Source: Adiantum capillus-veneris
Lineage: Eukaryota; Streptophyta; Polypodiopsida; Polypodiales; Pteridaceae
DNA: 64,000 nt
Direction of reading: 5' to 3'
Assembly: GCA_014529385.2 (NCBI GenBank)
Contig: CM043949.1
Span: 109,179,977-109,243,976 of the forward strand
The notes beneath the pieces are model-generated. The model made no database searches. It was given only the letters and a program-made list of their open reading frames with translations, and was not told where the DNA came from. Both the position numbers and the translations under genes were made by a program. Shown here piece after piece: positions 45,889 to 57,994 of this stretch (the stretch's first letter is position 1; each line of letters begins with the position of its first letter).

Positions 45889-46312
45889 AGGCAAGTTAGG
45901 ACTGACCTTAAGGTGGGAATCCTACCCAAGCATGATGTGCTTACCGTGCTTGCTAATTAAGGTGCTTAAAGTGTTTGTGGGAACCTTGCCCAAGCTTGAG
46001 GTGCTTCTCATGCTTAAAGTACTAAGGTTCTTGAAGTGTTCAATTAAAACATGATCTCTCAAGAGGCATAAACGATTTTCATGCTTAAATGACTAAGGTG
46101 CTTGAAGTGTTTAACCCAAACATGATATCTTAAGAAGCATAAAAGACACATGTCAAGATCCTCCCCATGTGACCCTCATGATGTGTTTGAATCCTATTGG
46201 CTAGGCTTTAAACGGGTCCAATGAGAATTTAGATGCATAAAAATAAATAATTAAGTTCTTTATCTCAAAGAGGAAAAAGAGGACACATGTCCAAATGATA
46301 TAATTAAATAAT

Positions 46313-46349
<37 letters not shown>

Positions 46350-47032
46350 GTAAGCATGAGAGGGGATATACTCTCCCACACACACACACACACTCTCATT
46401 GTGTGAAGTGCAAGAGCTCCATCTCCTTCTCCAAGCTTGTTGAGAAGTTGAGAGCCTACACCAACACTGTTGGCTATGGATGCAAATCCAACCAGAGCCG
46501 TGCTTCAATGCTTAATCTTGCCATCTTCTTCATCTTCATTAATATGCTATTATGCTATGCTAAGCAAGAAGAGTGATGATAAGTGAGAAACTATTTCTTT
46601 CTTCTATGAATGATTCTTCTTCCTCTTCCCTACCCTCATTCCTCGCTAGCTCTCTCCACCTTCAAAGGTGTTTGAGGCCTTGGGATAGTTAATGCTTTTT
46701 CCATCTTCATTGCATCACCTAGGTCACAAGGAACACAAAGATTGTATTGTACCAAGTCTCTCTTGATGGGAGAATCTATAATACAAACGCCTTTAATACA
46801 AACGCCTTTTGGAGGTGGGACTAGCTCCAAGTAAATCCTTCTCAACTATTGTCATGTTCTCTAATACTCTCCCTTGCAAAAGTATTGTTCATGCCAAGTT
46901 AATTAAGTACCATGTTTATGTTGCTACCATCAATTAAGTTCACCCTCTACGTTGTCAAAGTAATCTCACAAAAATGCTCTCTACTTCTCTTATTTCCGCT
47001 ATTCTCAAAGTTCATAGGCCATTTCCATTACA
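45889..47032 (+). repeat. B-family LTR fragment (5' truncated, diverged)
   Basis: It starts inside the B LTR (TTAGGCAAGTTAGGACTG, corresponding to about 14035) and runs to the LTR end TTCCATTACA at 47032. It is more diverged than the two B LTRs are from each other and includes a (GA)n run (46315-46348). No primer site follows, so it is a solo LTR or the 3' LTR of another copy. Confidence 0.82.
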
Positions 47033-47170
47033 AAAGGGCTATGGTGAGCTCTTGCATGAGAGAGAGGATGGAGAGGGTGACAGAGCTAGATGAGCTCCAA
47101 ACTTGCAGGCTATGGCTTCCAGAGAGAGAAAAAGAAGCGATTACTCAATTATAGCCCACTAAACTCGTTT

Positions 47171-47202
<32 letters not shown>

Positions 47203-50200
47203 CGCAACACTTGCAAAAGGGGGGGGAGTGACAAAAATTTCAAATCTATTAGGTGAGAGATGTAGTAGGATCCACATGGGGGAATGTGGGACAATACTAG
47301 CAACCAAAAGGCCACCTCCAGGTAGTTAAGACTATTCTTTCCCTAGGTGAGTGGATCTAATGATTAGATCTCCTTTTGGCCTATTTTATTCTTTGTATAG
47401 AAAGAAATATGCATTTGCAAGCCTAGCCCATTAGCTTGGTCGAAGCTCGATTAGCACTTTAACCATTTCACCAAACATCCAAATAAAAGGGCCCAAGAAG
47501 ACCCCAAACAAGTCCTAATGCATAAACTAGAACTTAGATTGCAACAATTTCCTTCTCATAAGTGCTACACAATTTTTCCCATAGAGACACAGTGGTATAC
47601 TCGTTGATCACAGTCACAGAATCCACCAAGTAAAGTCTAATCGTAGACTTACCCAATGCATCTACCTCAAGCCATTATTCATGGTAGCAAGCTTTCACTC
47701 AATGCCAAACAATGGCTTTAGCTACTTCTTTTGGACAAGAACATCTTGAATTTTCTCTTTTCATAAAGAGAAGTTGCTACCATCGAGCTTACAGACACTA
47801 TATAGCTCTTTGTCTGATGCAAAATTTTCCATTATCAAGCACGATGCTATGGCGACTCACAAGAATATAGAGTTTTTGACAATAATTGGGCAATATGTTA
47901 AAGAAAAATTTGCAATATAAACCTCATAAATGAATGTCAAAACCATGTCAAGAAAGATTGGCTAAATTTCACCAGATTATTGGCACAAAACAGACAAGAT
48001 GTCAACCAAAAATTTGAACAAAATACACATAAACTAAATCAAAACTATAGCAAATAGAATGACCAAATTCTACCAGACTTTTGACAATATTTCTACAAAA
48101 ATCTCAAATCACATAAACCATAAACCAATGTATATATGGTAAATAAAAGCTGAGCACAAATTGAACCAATTTTTTCACCTACCTCGATTATCGAGCACCT
48201 AGTCCTATGCATACATGTCCTATGACGAGGCTACAATATGGAATCTCTAGCTATTGATATCACCAAAAGTCCTTCAACATTCGAGAAGCCTCCCAACTAA
48301 AGAAAACCTCACACAAGGCTCTCTAAAAGGTTATGCAAACTCAAGGCTCAAGCTGACTGTCGTAATTGCCAAAATTGGCACTACATGAGCATACTAGCCA
48401 GTATCCCCAAACTTCGTACATAAAAGGTGAGAAATAGACCAAATTTGTCAAGAATGGCATGTATACACACATAAACAAGTGTCAAATCAAGCAAGCAACT
48501 AAAAAACTAGTAATCTCCCACTTCAACTCCATGCCAATCACGAATAACAGGCGTTGACTATCAAGAGATATGAGTATTGCCAAAAGAGTTTGAATCTCTT
48601 GTGTGTGGGCATCACAACACCATAAACCGGCTCAAATCTCTGCATACATAGCATAACCATATACATCCATGGCAACCATAAACTAGCAATTGTCACCTAA
48701 ACAGCCATGCATAGTCTCACTGCGCATAACCATAAAAGCAAACCCTAAAAGAGGGAAAATGAGCCCACACTAATGCATCTCAACATGCACAAATTGAATC
48801 AAAAGAACATGGCATCATACACACCTCATGTGCATCCAAAAACACTACTCTAAGCCAACATTGGCTCCAAATAAGAGGCTAATCAAGCACTTATATTGCT
48901 TGCCAAAATCAATGCATCCATCATACATGTAAGTAAACTGAAATTTATATGCAAAGACCAAAGCATAACCATGTATGCAATCCACGTCTACTACAAAACC
49001 AAGAGCTCAAAGCGATGACATGCAACTTCCGAGAATGTCACGTCCGAGGAAACACGCTATCCAAAAAGGCACATATATGGCATACATAAATTCATCCCAA
49101 GAGCACCAATTCTGCATCACCGCTCACAAAGAGCACCTCAACTCGTGTACATGTAATCAAGGATTAAAATATGGTGAAAATCTCAACTTTTCATTGCTTT
49201 TCATGAAGCCCACATCATAATGTACATGTTTCAAAGATGATGACTAGTTGTGCATGAAATTTATTTGGTAAAAAATCTCATCAAATTAAATGCACCAACA
49301 AATTTGGAATGTGCAAAAACCTTAGAATAGAGTATTGGGTTGCATAAAATGAGGGCTGCAAGAGAAAGTTATGAGAAAAACAGTGTTTTTTTGGGCAAAA
49401 AATACATGTGCAAAATTTATCCAGAGCACAAACCCTAAGCTTTGCTAGTGAAATTTTGCTTTGCAAGAATTCAATGTTGCAATTTTCCAAGGCCTTGGCC
49501 CCTCTTATTTCTAGCATTGATAGTTGTAGGAAAAACAAAGCTTGCCTTACGTTTATTTTTCAACGCTCATGCTACGTATTAATAGCCAATGTTCAATTTC
49601 TTGCATTGCACACCTCTTAAGTAGTGCTTGCATTAGCTGGTTATTAATAACTAGGGCTAGGATTTTTCCCTACCTACAATACTCCATGGTATTCCAACGT
49701 TTTAAAACCAACGTTTTCACCTACCTATGTAATATCACACACAACGTGTAATGGGCTTTTAGACTCCAAACTCCACAAAGGTATCTTAACATAGTATATA
49801 TCTCTCGTGAATTTGAAATTAAAGCTTTCAATTTTGCAAAGCTTCCAAACTGATCCGGAGCTCTTTCCAAACTGACCTTCAAGCTTAAAGGTGGTCTCTC
49901 CGCGCGCTCCCAAGAATCGAGCTCATTAAAGCTCTAATACCACTTGATGATTAGAATGCATGCACGAAGAGCATACCACACAATGAGTGGGGGTGGAGCT
50001 CCTACTCTAGAATACTCAACTCCTTATTCTCTTGGTATTAAGATGAGAGTATAATGGTTAATGGTGGGTCGGATAAGGCCGTTGAACATAGTAGCCCTTT
50101 AATCCCAACAAATTGCAACCACATTTTTTAGCAACCCTCTTGGCTACGTACATTGTGGCCACACTTCAAGGTTGTGTGTAGCCAATCTTTCCTTTTGCTG

Positions 50201-50279
50201 TCAAAATAGTTGATGTTGGCATCTAGCTCTCTATAGACCTTCGAAATGAGGGACAAGTACTCTAAATCTTTCTATTCAT
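47033..50279. other. Gene-poor spacer with an orphan primer site
   Basis: There is a (GA)n run at 47172-47199. No frame resembles a known protein. At 49931-49942 the minus strand reads TGGTATTAGAGC, a tRNA-iMet primer site with one change. It is preceded by an LTR-like end TCATCA (49945-49950), so 49945 rightward may be an LTR remnant and 47.2-49.9 kb the wreck of its internal region. The partner LTR was not found. Confidence 0.45.
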
Positions 50280-50509
50280 TGTATTGGAATTAGGGTTGCA
50301 GGGAAACACACACAGCTTGGAGAAGACGAAGGAAGCTCAAGGCACACAATAGAGAGTGTATTACTTAGTGTGCAATGGAAAGATGGATAGCCCTAGAGTG
50401 ATGGGCATATATACAATGCACGGGGGAAAAAACCTCCTAGTGAGGGAAAAAATGCCCCGACGGTTCTAAGTGTGTTCACACACATCACTGCCACATGTAT
50501 ATGATAACA
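50280..50509 (-). repeat. 3' LTR of element D
   Basis: 230 bp matching the A-family LTR. The outer terminus has an extra base (TGTATTGG instead of TGTTGG on the plus strand). The purine tract follows at 50510-50522. Confidence 0.92.
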
Positions 50510-50522
50510 AATCCCCCCTAGG

Positions 50523-53500
50523 AGTGATGCGATGAACGAGACTTGGCACATAGAGTATAGGGAAGTGCCATGCCCTATGAAGACATGATCGGTCCACAAA
50601 GGGGAGTAAGCCCAAAGATTTGTGGAAAGCTTTGAACTTCTCACGAGACAATGCCTTTGTGAAAAGACCTACAAGGTTGTCCTGTGTTGGCACATAAGCC
50701 AAGTTGATCTCTCCTGCTGAGAGCCTCTCCCGAACATAGTGGTAAAGCACCTCAATGTGCTTCGTGCGAACATGAAAAATTGGGTTCCTCGCAATTGCCA
50801 ATGCTCTCTGACTGTCAGTGTAGATAGTGTTGGTAGTGTCATGTCCAACACCCAAATCAGCCATAAGGCGTCTGAGCCATACACACTCAACCGTAGTTGT
50901 GAAGATTGCCCTGTACTTAGCCTCACAGTTAGAAGTGGCCACACTAGTTTGCTTCTTGCTCAACCATGATATGCATGAAGTGCCAAGCATGAAACAAAAA
51001 CCACTCATGGAAACTCGTGTGCCAAAAAAACCAGCCCAATCTGAGTCCGACAATGCATGTAAATATGGTGGCAATGATCCCCCCTTGGGATAAAACAAGC
51101 CAAGATGTAAAGTGCCACTCAAGTAGCAAAAAATCCTCTTGACAGCTTGCCAATGCTTAGACCCTTGACTATGCATAAATCTGCTGAACTGTGTGAATGA
51201 AAACTAAATATTTGGCCTCATGTTCCATACATAAATTAGGCATCCAACAATAGTTTGGTAAAGAGTGACATTGGCAGGATCACCAGCATCATGAAGACTC
51301 AATTTCAAACATGTTTCCATGGGAGTGGCAATAGGTTTGCAATCCTCAAGTCCAAACTTATATAGCAATGTCTGTATGTAACTTGTTTAACACAAGGCAA
51401 TACCACCATCACACTGCTTAAACTGTATGTCCAAGTAATAATGCAACATCCCCCAAATATTTCTCTTGAAATTAGCATTCAAATCAGCCTTAAATTCAGC
51501 AGTATGTCTCTCATTTGGTCCAGTGATCAACAAATTATCCACATAGAGAACCACAATGAGAAGTACATCACCCTCACACTTTACAAACAATGTGCTTTCT
51601 ATCGGATTGTTATGAAAGCCTCGTTTGACCTAATGAGTGTCAGCATTCTCATACCAAACATGAGGAAATTACTTCAACCCATACAAAGCTTTCTTACATT
51701 TGCACACTTTATCTTCCTACCCTTTAATGACAAAATTGCGAGGCTGCGTTAAATAAACTTCCTCAAATATGTCACCATTCAAGAATGTAGTAACAATATC
51801 TAGCTGTTATACATCCCAACCAAAATGAGCTACCAATACACATAGAAAACACGCAGTAGTCATACGACAAGTGGGAGAAAATGTCTCTTCATAATCTATG
51901 CCTTTTTGCTGTGCATAACCCTTTGCAACAAGTCGACCCTTATAGAGATCAATTTCACCATCCGGCTTGCATTTCAACTTGTAAACCCACTTCGTACGAA
52001 TGGCTTTTTTGCCAGGATGCAAATCACATAAAGTCCATGTGTCATTTTCTACAAGTGCATCATATTCAGGTTGCATGGCAGCCATCCAATTTTTTGAATT
52101 TTGTCCTTCATCAAAAGACAGAGGTTCCTCAAAATCACATAAACTAGACACAGCCAAAGCATAATAATCTGATGCAGAAGATGCATGACAAGAACTTGAA
52201 CAAGTACGACTAGACAAAGGTGCATCCAATTTACTATCACACAAAGTATGCAACAACCATTTTGGCATACCTCTAGCCTGCTCATTCTCAACCCTTTCCT
52301 CATCTAGTACATCATGTACATCTGCACCAATAATAGGCTGATCTGTAACATTTTCTGAAACCCCCATAGGTTGTACATTTGCCTCATTGGAATTTACATT
52401 CGAATTTCCACCACTTAAAAGAGGCAACAAAGTGTCATAAATGTCATGTAAGCTTACATTACTGTCTCTAGTACATGATTGCAAGGACTGAATAGAATCT
52501 TCCACAAACACAACATCCTGTGAAACCAAGATACGCTTTGTTTGCGGATGATACAACCTGTAATTTTAGCTTTCAACACTATAACCAACAAAAATATATT
52601 TGACATCCTTATCATCCAATTTTTTGCGCTGCATTTGTGGCATCAAAACATATGCCAAACAACCAAAAACAGGCATGTGCTCAACAGAAGGCTTTCTATC
52701 ATGCCATGCTTCATATGGAGTCATAGATTGCAAATCTTTCGTAGGACACCTACTAAGTACATAAGTGGCACACATAATAGCCTCAAGCCAAAACGAATGC
52801 GGCAAAGCTTTAGTTTTGACCATATATCGTGCCATTTCCGTAAATGACCTATTTTTTCTCTCAGCAACACCATTTTGCTGAGGCGTATAAGGCACTGTAC
52901 ATTGGTGTTTTATCCCACAACTAGTCAGAAATGCATTAAATTCATGAGACATATACTCCCCCTCTCGATCTGAATGGAGGGTTCCCGTAGTACATTTCAA
53001 GACATTTTCAACCATAGCCATAAATTGTTTGAAGCACATCAACACTTCGGACTTAGCTTTAAGCGGATATACCCATGCATACCTGGATTAATCATCAATG
53101 AAAGTCACGAAGTACAGGTAGTTTCCCAAGGATGGATTTTGCATTGGCTCACAAACATCACTATGCACAAGTTGCAACCTGCACGTGGCCCTAATTGAAC
53201 CATCCTTTTGAAACTTAGAACGCTCCATCTGAAATGTGCTTCAAGAGGTGGCAAAGAAGCAACCATATCAGATTTCTACAAACGTAGCAAACTGGCAAAA
53301 TTTAGATGCCCAAAATGTGCACGTCAAAGTTTTGCATCTGATAGCCTTAGAATCCACCCAACATTTGCAAAATTCTACCCACACTTGTCATACATGCACG
53401 CCAAAGTTTTGCATCTGAAATAGCCTTAGAATCCACCCAACATTTGCAAAATTCTACCCACACTTGTCATACAGAGTGAGCTTATAGAGCCCACAATATA

Positions 53501-54748
53501 AAATGTCTGATGCAATAATCTCATCACCAAAATTGAGATCATGAACTGTACATCTATCATCCAAAAATTTCACAACAAGACTAAGTCTAGCAAGTGGAAA
53601 TACATACAAAGGTTCTTCTTGATCCCAGGTACATAAAGTGCATCAACAAGTGTGAAAGAACTGCCATTTGTAGCAGTTAGCACAATCTTTCCAACTCCCT
53701 TGACGGGATAAGAGGTATTCCTGGCATCCCATGAGGGACATCCTCAAGAGAAATAAACTAGCCACGATGAGAGGTAATGTGCTGTGTAGCACCACTATCA
53801 AAGTACCACACATGAGCATATGCAACAATTGACAAACATGCATCATGGACAAAAGGATCATAAGTGCATTCTGCAATAAAAGCCTATTCTGCATCAACAT
53901 CAGCATCACAATCTCCTTTCATAGAAGACTCAACAATAGCTGCATTTGTAGCGGAATCAGCCTCTTTCTTCTTAGCCTCTTTTGCCTTTTGGACACTGCT
54001 TGATAAAGTTATCATTAGCTTTCTAATAATGGCAACGCATCTTCTTTTTGCCCTTATCACCTGAATTCCCAGACGAATTGCTGCCAACATAAGCATTAGG
54101 AACATGTGAGTTTCCACTCGCAGAAAACCCATGAGAAGTGGCTACATTGCTACCACCTTTTCTTTGAGCAGCAACAATATAGGCTTTTTCAATTACACGT
54201 TGTCTACTCTTATTTTTTTGGAAAGTGACTCTTGCAATAGCAATGTGCATAATGCATCAAACTTGACAACTTTTGAATTTCCTTGGGTCATAAGTCTCCA
54301 AGTACTAGCAAAATTCTGGTAAGAATTTGGCAAAGCATCAACAGTTTGCACAAGGGAACTGTCAGAAATGACTTTGCCTGTAGAAATAAGTTGCTCATTG
54401 ATATCCTTGACACTAGCAAGGAAAGTGTTCATATAATCTTCCTCATGCATAATCTTCGGCTCCAGCTCTTTACGCATCAATGCAATTTTTGCCTCATTGC
54501 GACTTGCATAAAGACCAGCCAGAATATCCCAAGCCTGTTTTGTAGATTTCGTTGAACAAATGTGAGGAGTAACAGTGTGCTTCATAGACAACACAATCTA
54601 TGCATGAGCTTGCACATCTTTTACATCCCAACGAGCTTGCTTAGTCGTAGGCAAAGCAAGTCTGGCAGCAATAATCCTGCCACCAAAACCTGCAACATCC
54701 TCAACATCACCTACATTGACGTACATCAGTGCCTCCAAACACCCTTTG
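50523..54748 (-). pseudogene. Element D gag-pol remnants
   Basis: Recognisable minus-strand parts are: RNase H (50580-51180, SDSDWAGFFGTRVS, EAKYRAIFTTTVECVWLRRLM); reverse transcriptase in two pieces (51387-51590 and 51807-52556, WVYKLKCKPDGEIDLYKGRLVAKGYAQQ); integrase (52566-53045, LHSDREGEYMSHEF, YTPQQNGVAERKNR); and gag (54023-54594, KDINEQLISTGKVISD). The catalytic YVDD is YVDN (51534-51545). The knuckle and protease region has several indels, including a local duplication of about 70 bp near 53320-53460. Many stops and frameshifts are present. The region around 52880 preserves the uninterrupted T target site. Confidence 0.9.
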
Positions 54749-54849
54749 ATACTTTTCCCAAATCGGGCAGCGCCGCGCGTCTCTACTTATGTGCCTGGAC
54801 TTCTCCTCCATGGATCCCATCATCGGGGGGTCATTTAAGACCTCATGTT
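54749..54849. other. Junction sequence between D and the LINE
   Basis: About 100 bp, GC-richer than its surroundings (GGGCAGCGCCGCGCG), that matches neither the copia family nor the LINE as far as I can see. Confidence 0.4.
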
Positions 54850-55479
54850 AAAAAAAAAAAAAAAAAAACCATAAGCGCGGAGAATTGTATTAGAAAGGAA
54901 AAAAAGTTACATCGATAGGCTGCCGAGCGAGCCTATAAATTACAAAACTAGGTAAGTCTACAAGAGATACATCAAGAAAATTGGGGCAGGGCATCAATCA
55001 CATTTTGCAATTGGGAAATGAACATATTCCCTTCTTGGACTTGCGACTCCAGGTGGCTAATCTCCATGCCCTGACACTTCTCCCACCTTTCTTTGGTGAG
55101 GATCTTATCTTGGCCTTCAATCATTCTTTGGTAATGGAATTCCCCGTCCTTTAAGATAGTTTTTTTAATTCTATATAACGTGATCTAGTCCGCAGTAACC
55201 TTCAGGGTCCGTAGATTTACATCAGCAAAAAATATTCTCATACTAGGTGTCCTGGTAAGCTCCCTCAAAAATAAAAAATTCCTCTGCCTCCACAAGATCC
55301 AAAGAAATTCAGCCCTAGCTTTGTTCCAAAAGATAGAAAGAAAGCCAGTGTAGTCTCCTAACAAGAGTTGCTTCCAGGAAGGATTGAATCCCAACACTTT
55401 GACTAGCGGGGCAAGCACCTAGAAGTTGCCTGGACATTTTAAAAAGAGGTGAAAAATATCCTCCATTTGATGATGATAT
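54850..55479 (-). mobile_element. LINE 3' end with T tail
   Basis: On the minus strand a frame reads EDIFHLFLKCPGNF, a break, then VLAPLVKVLGFNPSW and WNKARAEFLWILWRQRNFLFLRE. This is the zf-RVT-like C-terminus of plant LINE reverse transcriptases (HLF..C, W.iW..RN). A 3' untranslated region of about 280 bp follows, then 19 consecutive T on that strand (54850-54868 are A on plus). The upstream part is cut at 55479 by element F, so the rest of the LINE may lie past the window. Confidence 0.75.
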
Positions 55480-55705
55480 TGTTATCATACACATGTGGTA
55501 GTGATGTGCGTGAACACACTAGGACTTTCGGGGCATTTTTTCCCTCTTTGGGAGGTTTTTTCCCCCGTGCATTGAAAATACGCCCATCACTCTAGGGCTA
55601 TCATCTTTCCATTGCACACCAAGTAACACACTCTCTATTGTCTGCCTTCAACTTCCTTCGTCTTCTTCGAGCTGTGTGTGTTTCTCTGCAACCCTAATTC
55701 CAACA
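55480..55705 (+). repeat. 5' LTR of element F
   Basis: 226 bp, starting TGTTATCATACACATG and ending ATTCCAACA. It is the most diverged of the four plus-strand LTRs here (for example ACTTTCGGGGC where the others have ACCGCCGGGGC). Confidence 0.93.
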
Positions 55706-55962
55706 ATTGGTATCAGAGTAGGTTACGTCCTCCCAGGCTTAGTCGCCAGCTGCTCCAGCACACACTGCTCATTTTGTTCGATTACAGTGAGGCTTGGAGA
55801 GCATTCGCAGGTCGACAAATATTTCGAGATAGCTTGTAGAGCTGAGTTTGCTCAGATTTCTGATTCGGGCTCATTTCGGCCTCCGTTTCCACTACAGGCA
55901 GGTTTGCACATGCAATTTTGTCATTTTGTACAAAATTTTTGTTAGTGCCGTTTTCTGCATAA
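55706..55962 (+). other. Primer site and interrupted leader of element F
   Basis: TTGGTATCAGAG at 55707 is the tRNA-iMet primer site. The leader ends in CTGCATAA, whose last five bases are the target duplication. Confidence 0.88.
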
Positions 55963-56189
55963 TGTTACCATATACATGTGGGAGTGATGTGTGTGAACAC
56001 ACTAGGATCGCCGGGGCATTTTTTCCCTCTTTAGGAGGTTTTTTCCCCCGTGCATTGTATATACACCCATCACTCTAGGGCTATCTATCTTTCCATTGCA
56101 CACTAAGTTATACACTCTCTATTGTGTACCTTGAGCTTCCTTCATCTTCTCCAAGTTGTGTGTGTTTCTTTGCAACCCTAATTCCCACA
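55963..56189 (+). repeat. First LTR of the composite
   Basis: 227 bp ending ATTCCCACA. It shares TTATACACTC and GT(A/G)CCTTGAGC with the third LTR. Confidence 0.94.
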
Positions 56190-56551
56190 ATTGGTATCAG
56201 TGCAGGTTGCGTCCTCCCGGGCTTCGTCGCCAGCTGCTCCAACACACGCCTGCTCACTTTCTCCGATTTCAGTGAGCTTTGGCAAGCGTTCGCAAGTTGA
56301 CAAATACATTGGGAAGGCTCGTAGAGCTTGGTCTGCTCAGATTTTTTATTTGGGCTCATTTCGGCCTCCGTTTCCACTACAGGTAGTACTGCACAGGCTA
56401 TTTCGTCATTTTGTGCAGAATTTCTGTCAGTGCCCTTTTCTGCATAACAGGTGCCTTATACTCTTCTACGGTTTGTGCTATATAGGACGTGTTTTTCCCG
56501 CTCCATTTCTCCTATTTTCAGACAGTTTTCACATCTGGTGCAGCATTTACC
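56190..56551 (+). other. Primer site and leader of copy E
   Basis: TTGGTATCAGTGCAGG at 56191 is a tRNA-iMet site with one change. The leader is uninterrupted, including CTGCATAACAGGTGCC, the site at which the composite inserted in F. Confidence 0.88.
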
Positions 56552-57990
56552 ATGGCTGACAACAACAACACAGATGTGTTCAAGATGTTTGCTGTTGACG
56601 ACAGGTTGGATGGGGACAACTACCCTATGTGGGCTTATATGATGCAACATGTTCTTGTGTCAAAGGGCATCTGGAACATTGTGCAGGGCATTGATGTACG
56701 TCCTGGTTCTGAGGATGTAGGCAATGTTGAGGATGTTGTAGGTCTTGCTGCAAGGATTGCTACTGTTACAGTTGTTTTGCCTACGGCAGAACAAGCTCGT
56801 TGGGATGTAAAGGATGCGCAGGCTCATGCATTGATTGCGTTGTATGTGAAGCGCACCATTGTTCCTCACATCCGTTCAGCAAAATTTGCAAAACAGGCTT
56901 GGGATATATTGGCTGGTCTTTATTCAAGTCGCAATGAGACTAAAATTGCTTTGCTGCGTAAAGAGCTGGAGTCGAAGATTATGCATGAGGAAGATGATAT
57001 GGACACTTTCCTTGCTAGTGTCAAGGATATCAATGAGCAGCTTATTTGTGCAGGTGAAGTCATTTCAGACAGTTCCCTTGTGCAGACTGTTCTTGATGCC
57101 TTACCAGATTCCTACCAGACTTTTGCTAGTACTTGGAGACTAATGACCCAAGGAAATCTTGAAGTTGTCAAGTTTGATGCATTATGCACATTGTTGTTGC
57201 AAGAGTCACTTTCTAGAAAAAAACAGGACTAGGCAGCGTGCAGTTGAATAGGCTTTTATTGCTTCTCAAAGAAAGGGTGGTAACAGTAATGCAGCCACTT
57301 CGTATGGTTCTGCTGCGAGTGGCAAAAATTCTGTTCCTAATGCTTCTACTGGCAGCACTTTGTCTGGCAATTCTGGTGATAAGGGCAAAAAGAAGATGTG
57401 TTGCCATTATTGTAAAGCTAATGATCACTTGATCAAGTCGTGTCCTAAGTTGAAGGCCAGAGAGGCTAAGAAGAAAGAGGGTGGTTCCACTGCAAATGTT
57501 GGTTCCACTACAAATGCAGCCATTGTTGAGTCTTCTGTGAAAGGAGACTGTGATGCTGATGTTGATGCAGAATGGGCCTTTAGCACAGAGTGCACTTACA
57601 ATCCTGCTGTCCATGATGCATGCTTGTCAGTTGCTGCAGATTCACATGTGTGGTATTTTGACAGTGGTGCTACAAAGCACATTACCTCACATCGTGAATT
57701 TTTTACCTCTCTCGAGTCTGTCCCTCATGGGAATTCAGTCACTTGTGCCAACAATGCCTCTTATCCGGTTCAGGGTGTTGGAAAGATTGTGCTCACTGCT
57801 GCGAATGGAAGTTCCTTCACACTTGTTAATGCATTTTATGTACCTGGGATCAAGAAGAATCTCTTGTCTGTATCCGCACTTGCTAGACTTGGACTTGTAG
57901 TCAAATTTGTGGATGACAGATGTACAGTTCATGATCTCAGTTTTGGTGATGAAATGGTTGCATCTGGCCTTTTGTGCCATAGGCTGAGCT
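56552..57990 (+). pseudogene. Copy E gag, knuckle and protease
   Basis: Gag runs from ATG 56552 (MADNNNTDVFKMFAVDDRLDGD) to 57232 in one frame. One extra A in the A7 run at 57221-57228 then shifts the frame; element F has six A there. A TAG replaces a Gln codon at about 57249. The knuckle CHYCKANDHLIKSC (about 57400) and protease WYFDSGATKHITSH (about 57655) lie in the frame 57360-58091, with NASYPVQGVGKIV and YVPGIKKNLLSVSALARLGL intact. A small deletion at about 57980 ends the frame. Confidence 0.94.
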
Positions 57991-57994
57991 CACT

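Larger units (their letters stand above)
50280..54748 (-). mobile_element. Element D: decayed copia of the A family
   Basis: A 3' LTR (50280-50509) is followed on the plus strand by RNase H, reverse transcriptase, integrase, protease and gag pieces, all minus strand and colinear with element A. The gag is cut near 54748, after the sequence matching CACCCTTTGAC of A. The 5' LTR is not in the window, and may lie beyond the later insertions. It is more decayed than A, E and F. Confidence 0.92.

Noticed and set aside
48975-49751. Several 60-85 codon frames on both strands
   Set aside because: Overlapping, AT-rich, no domain, no neighbouring gene signals.
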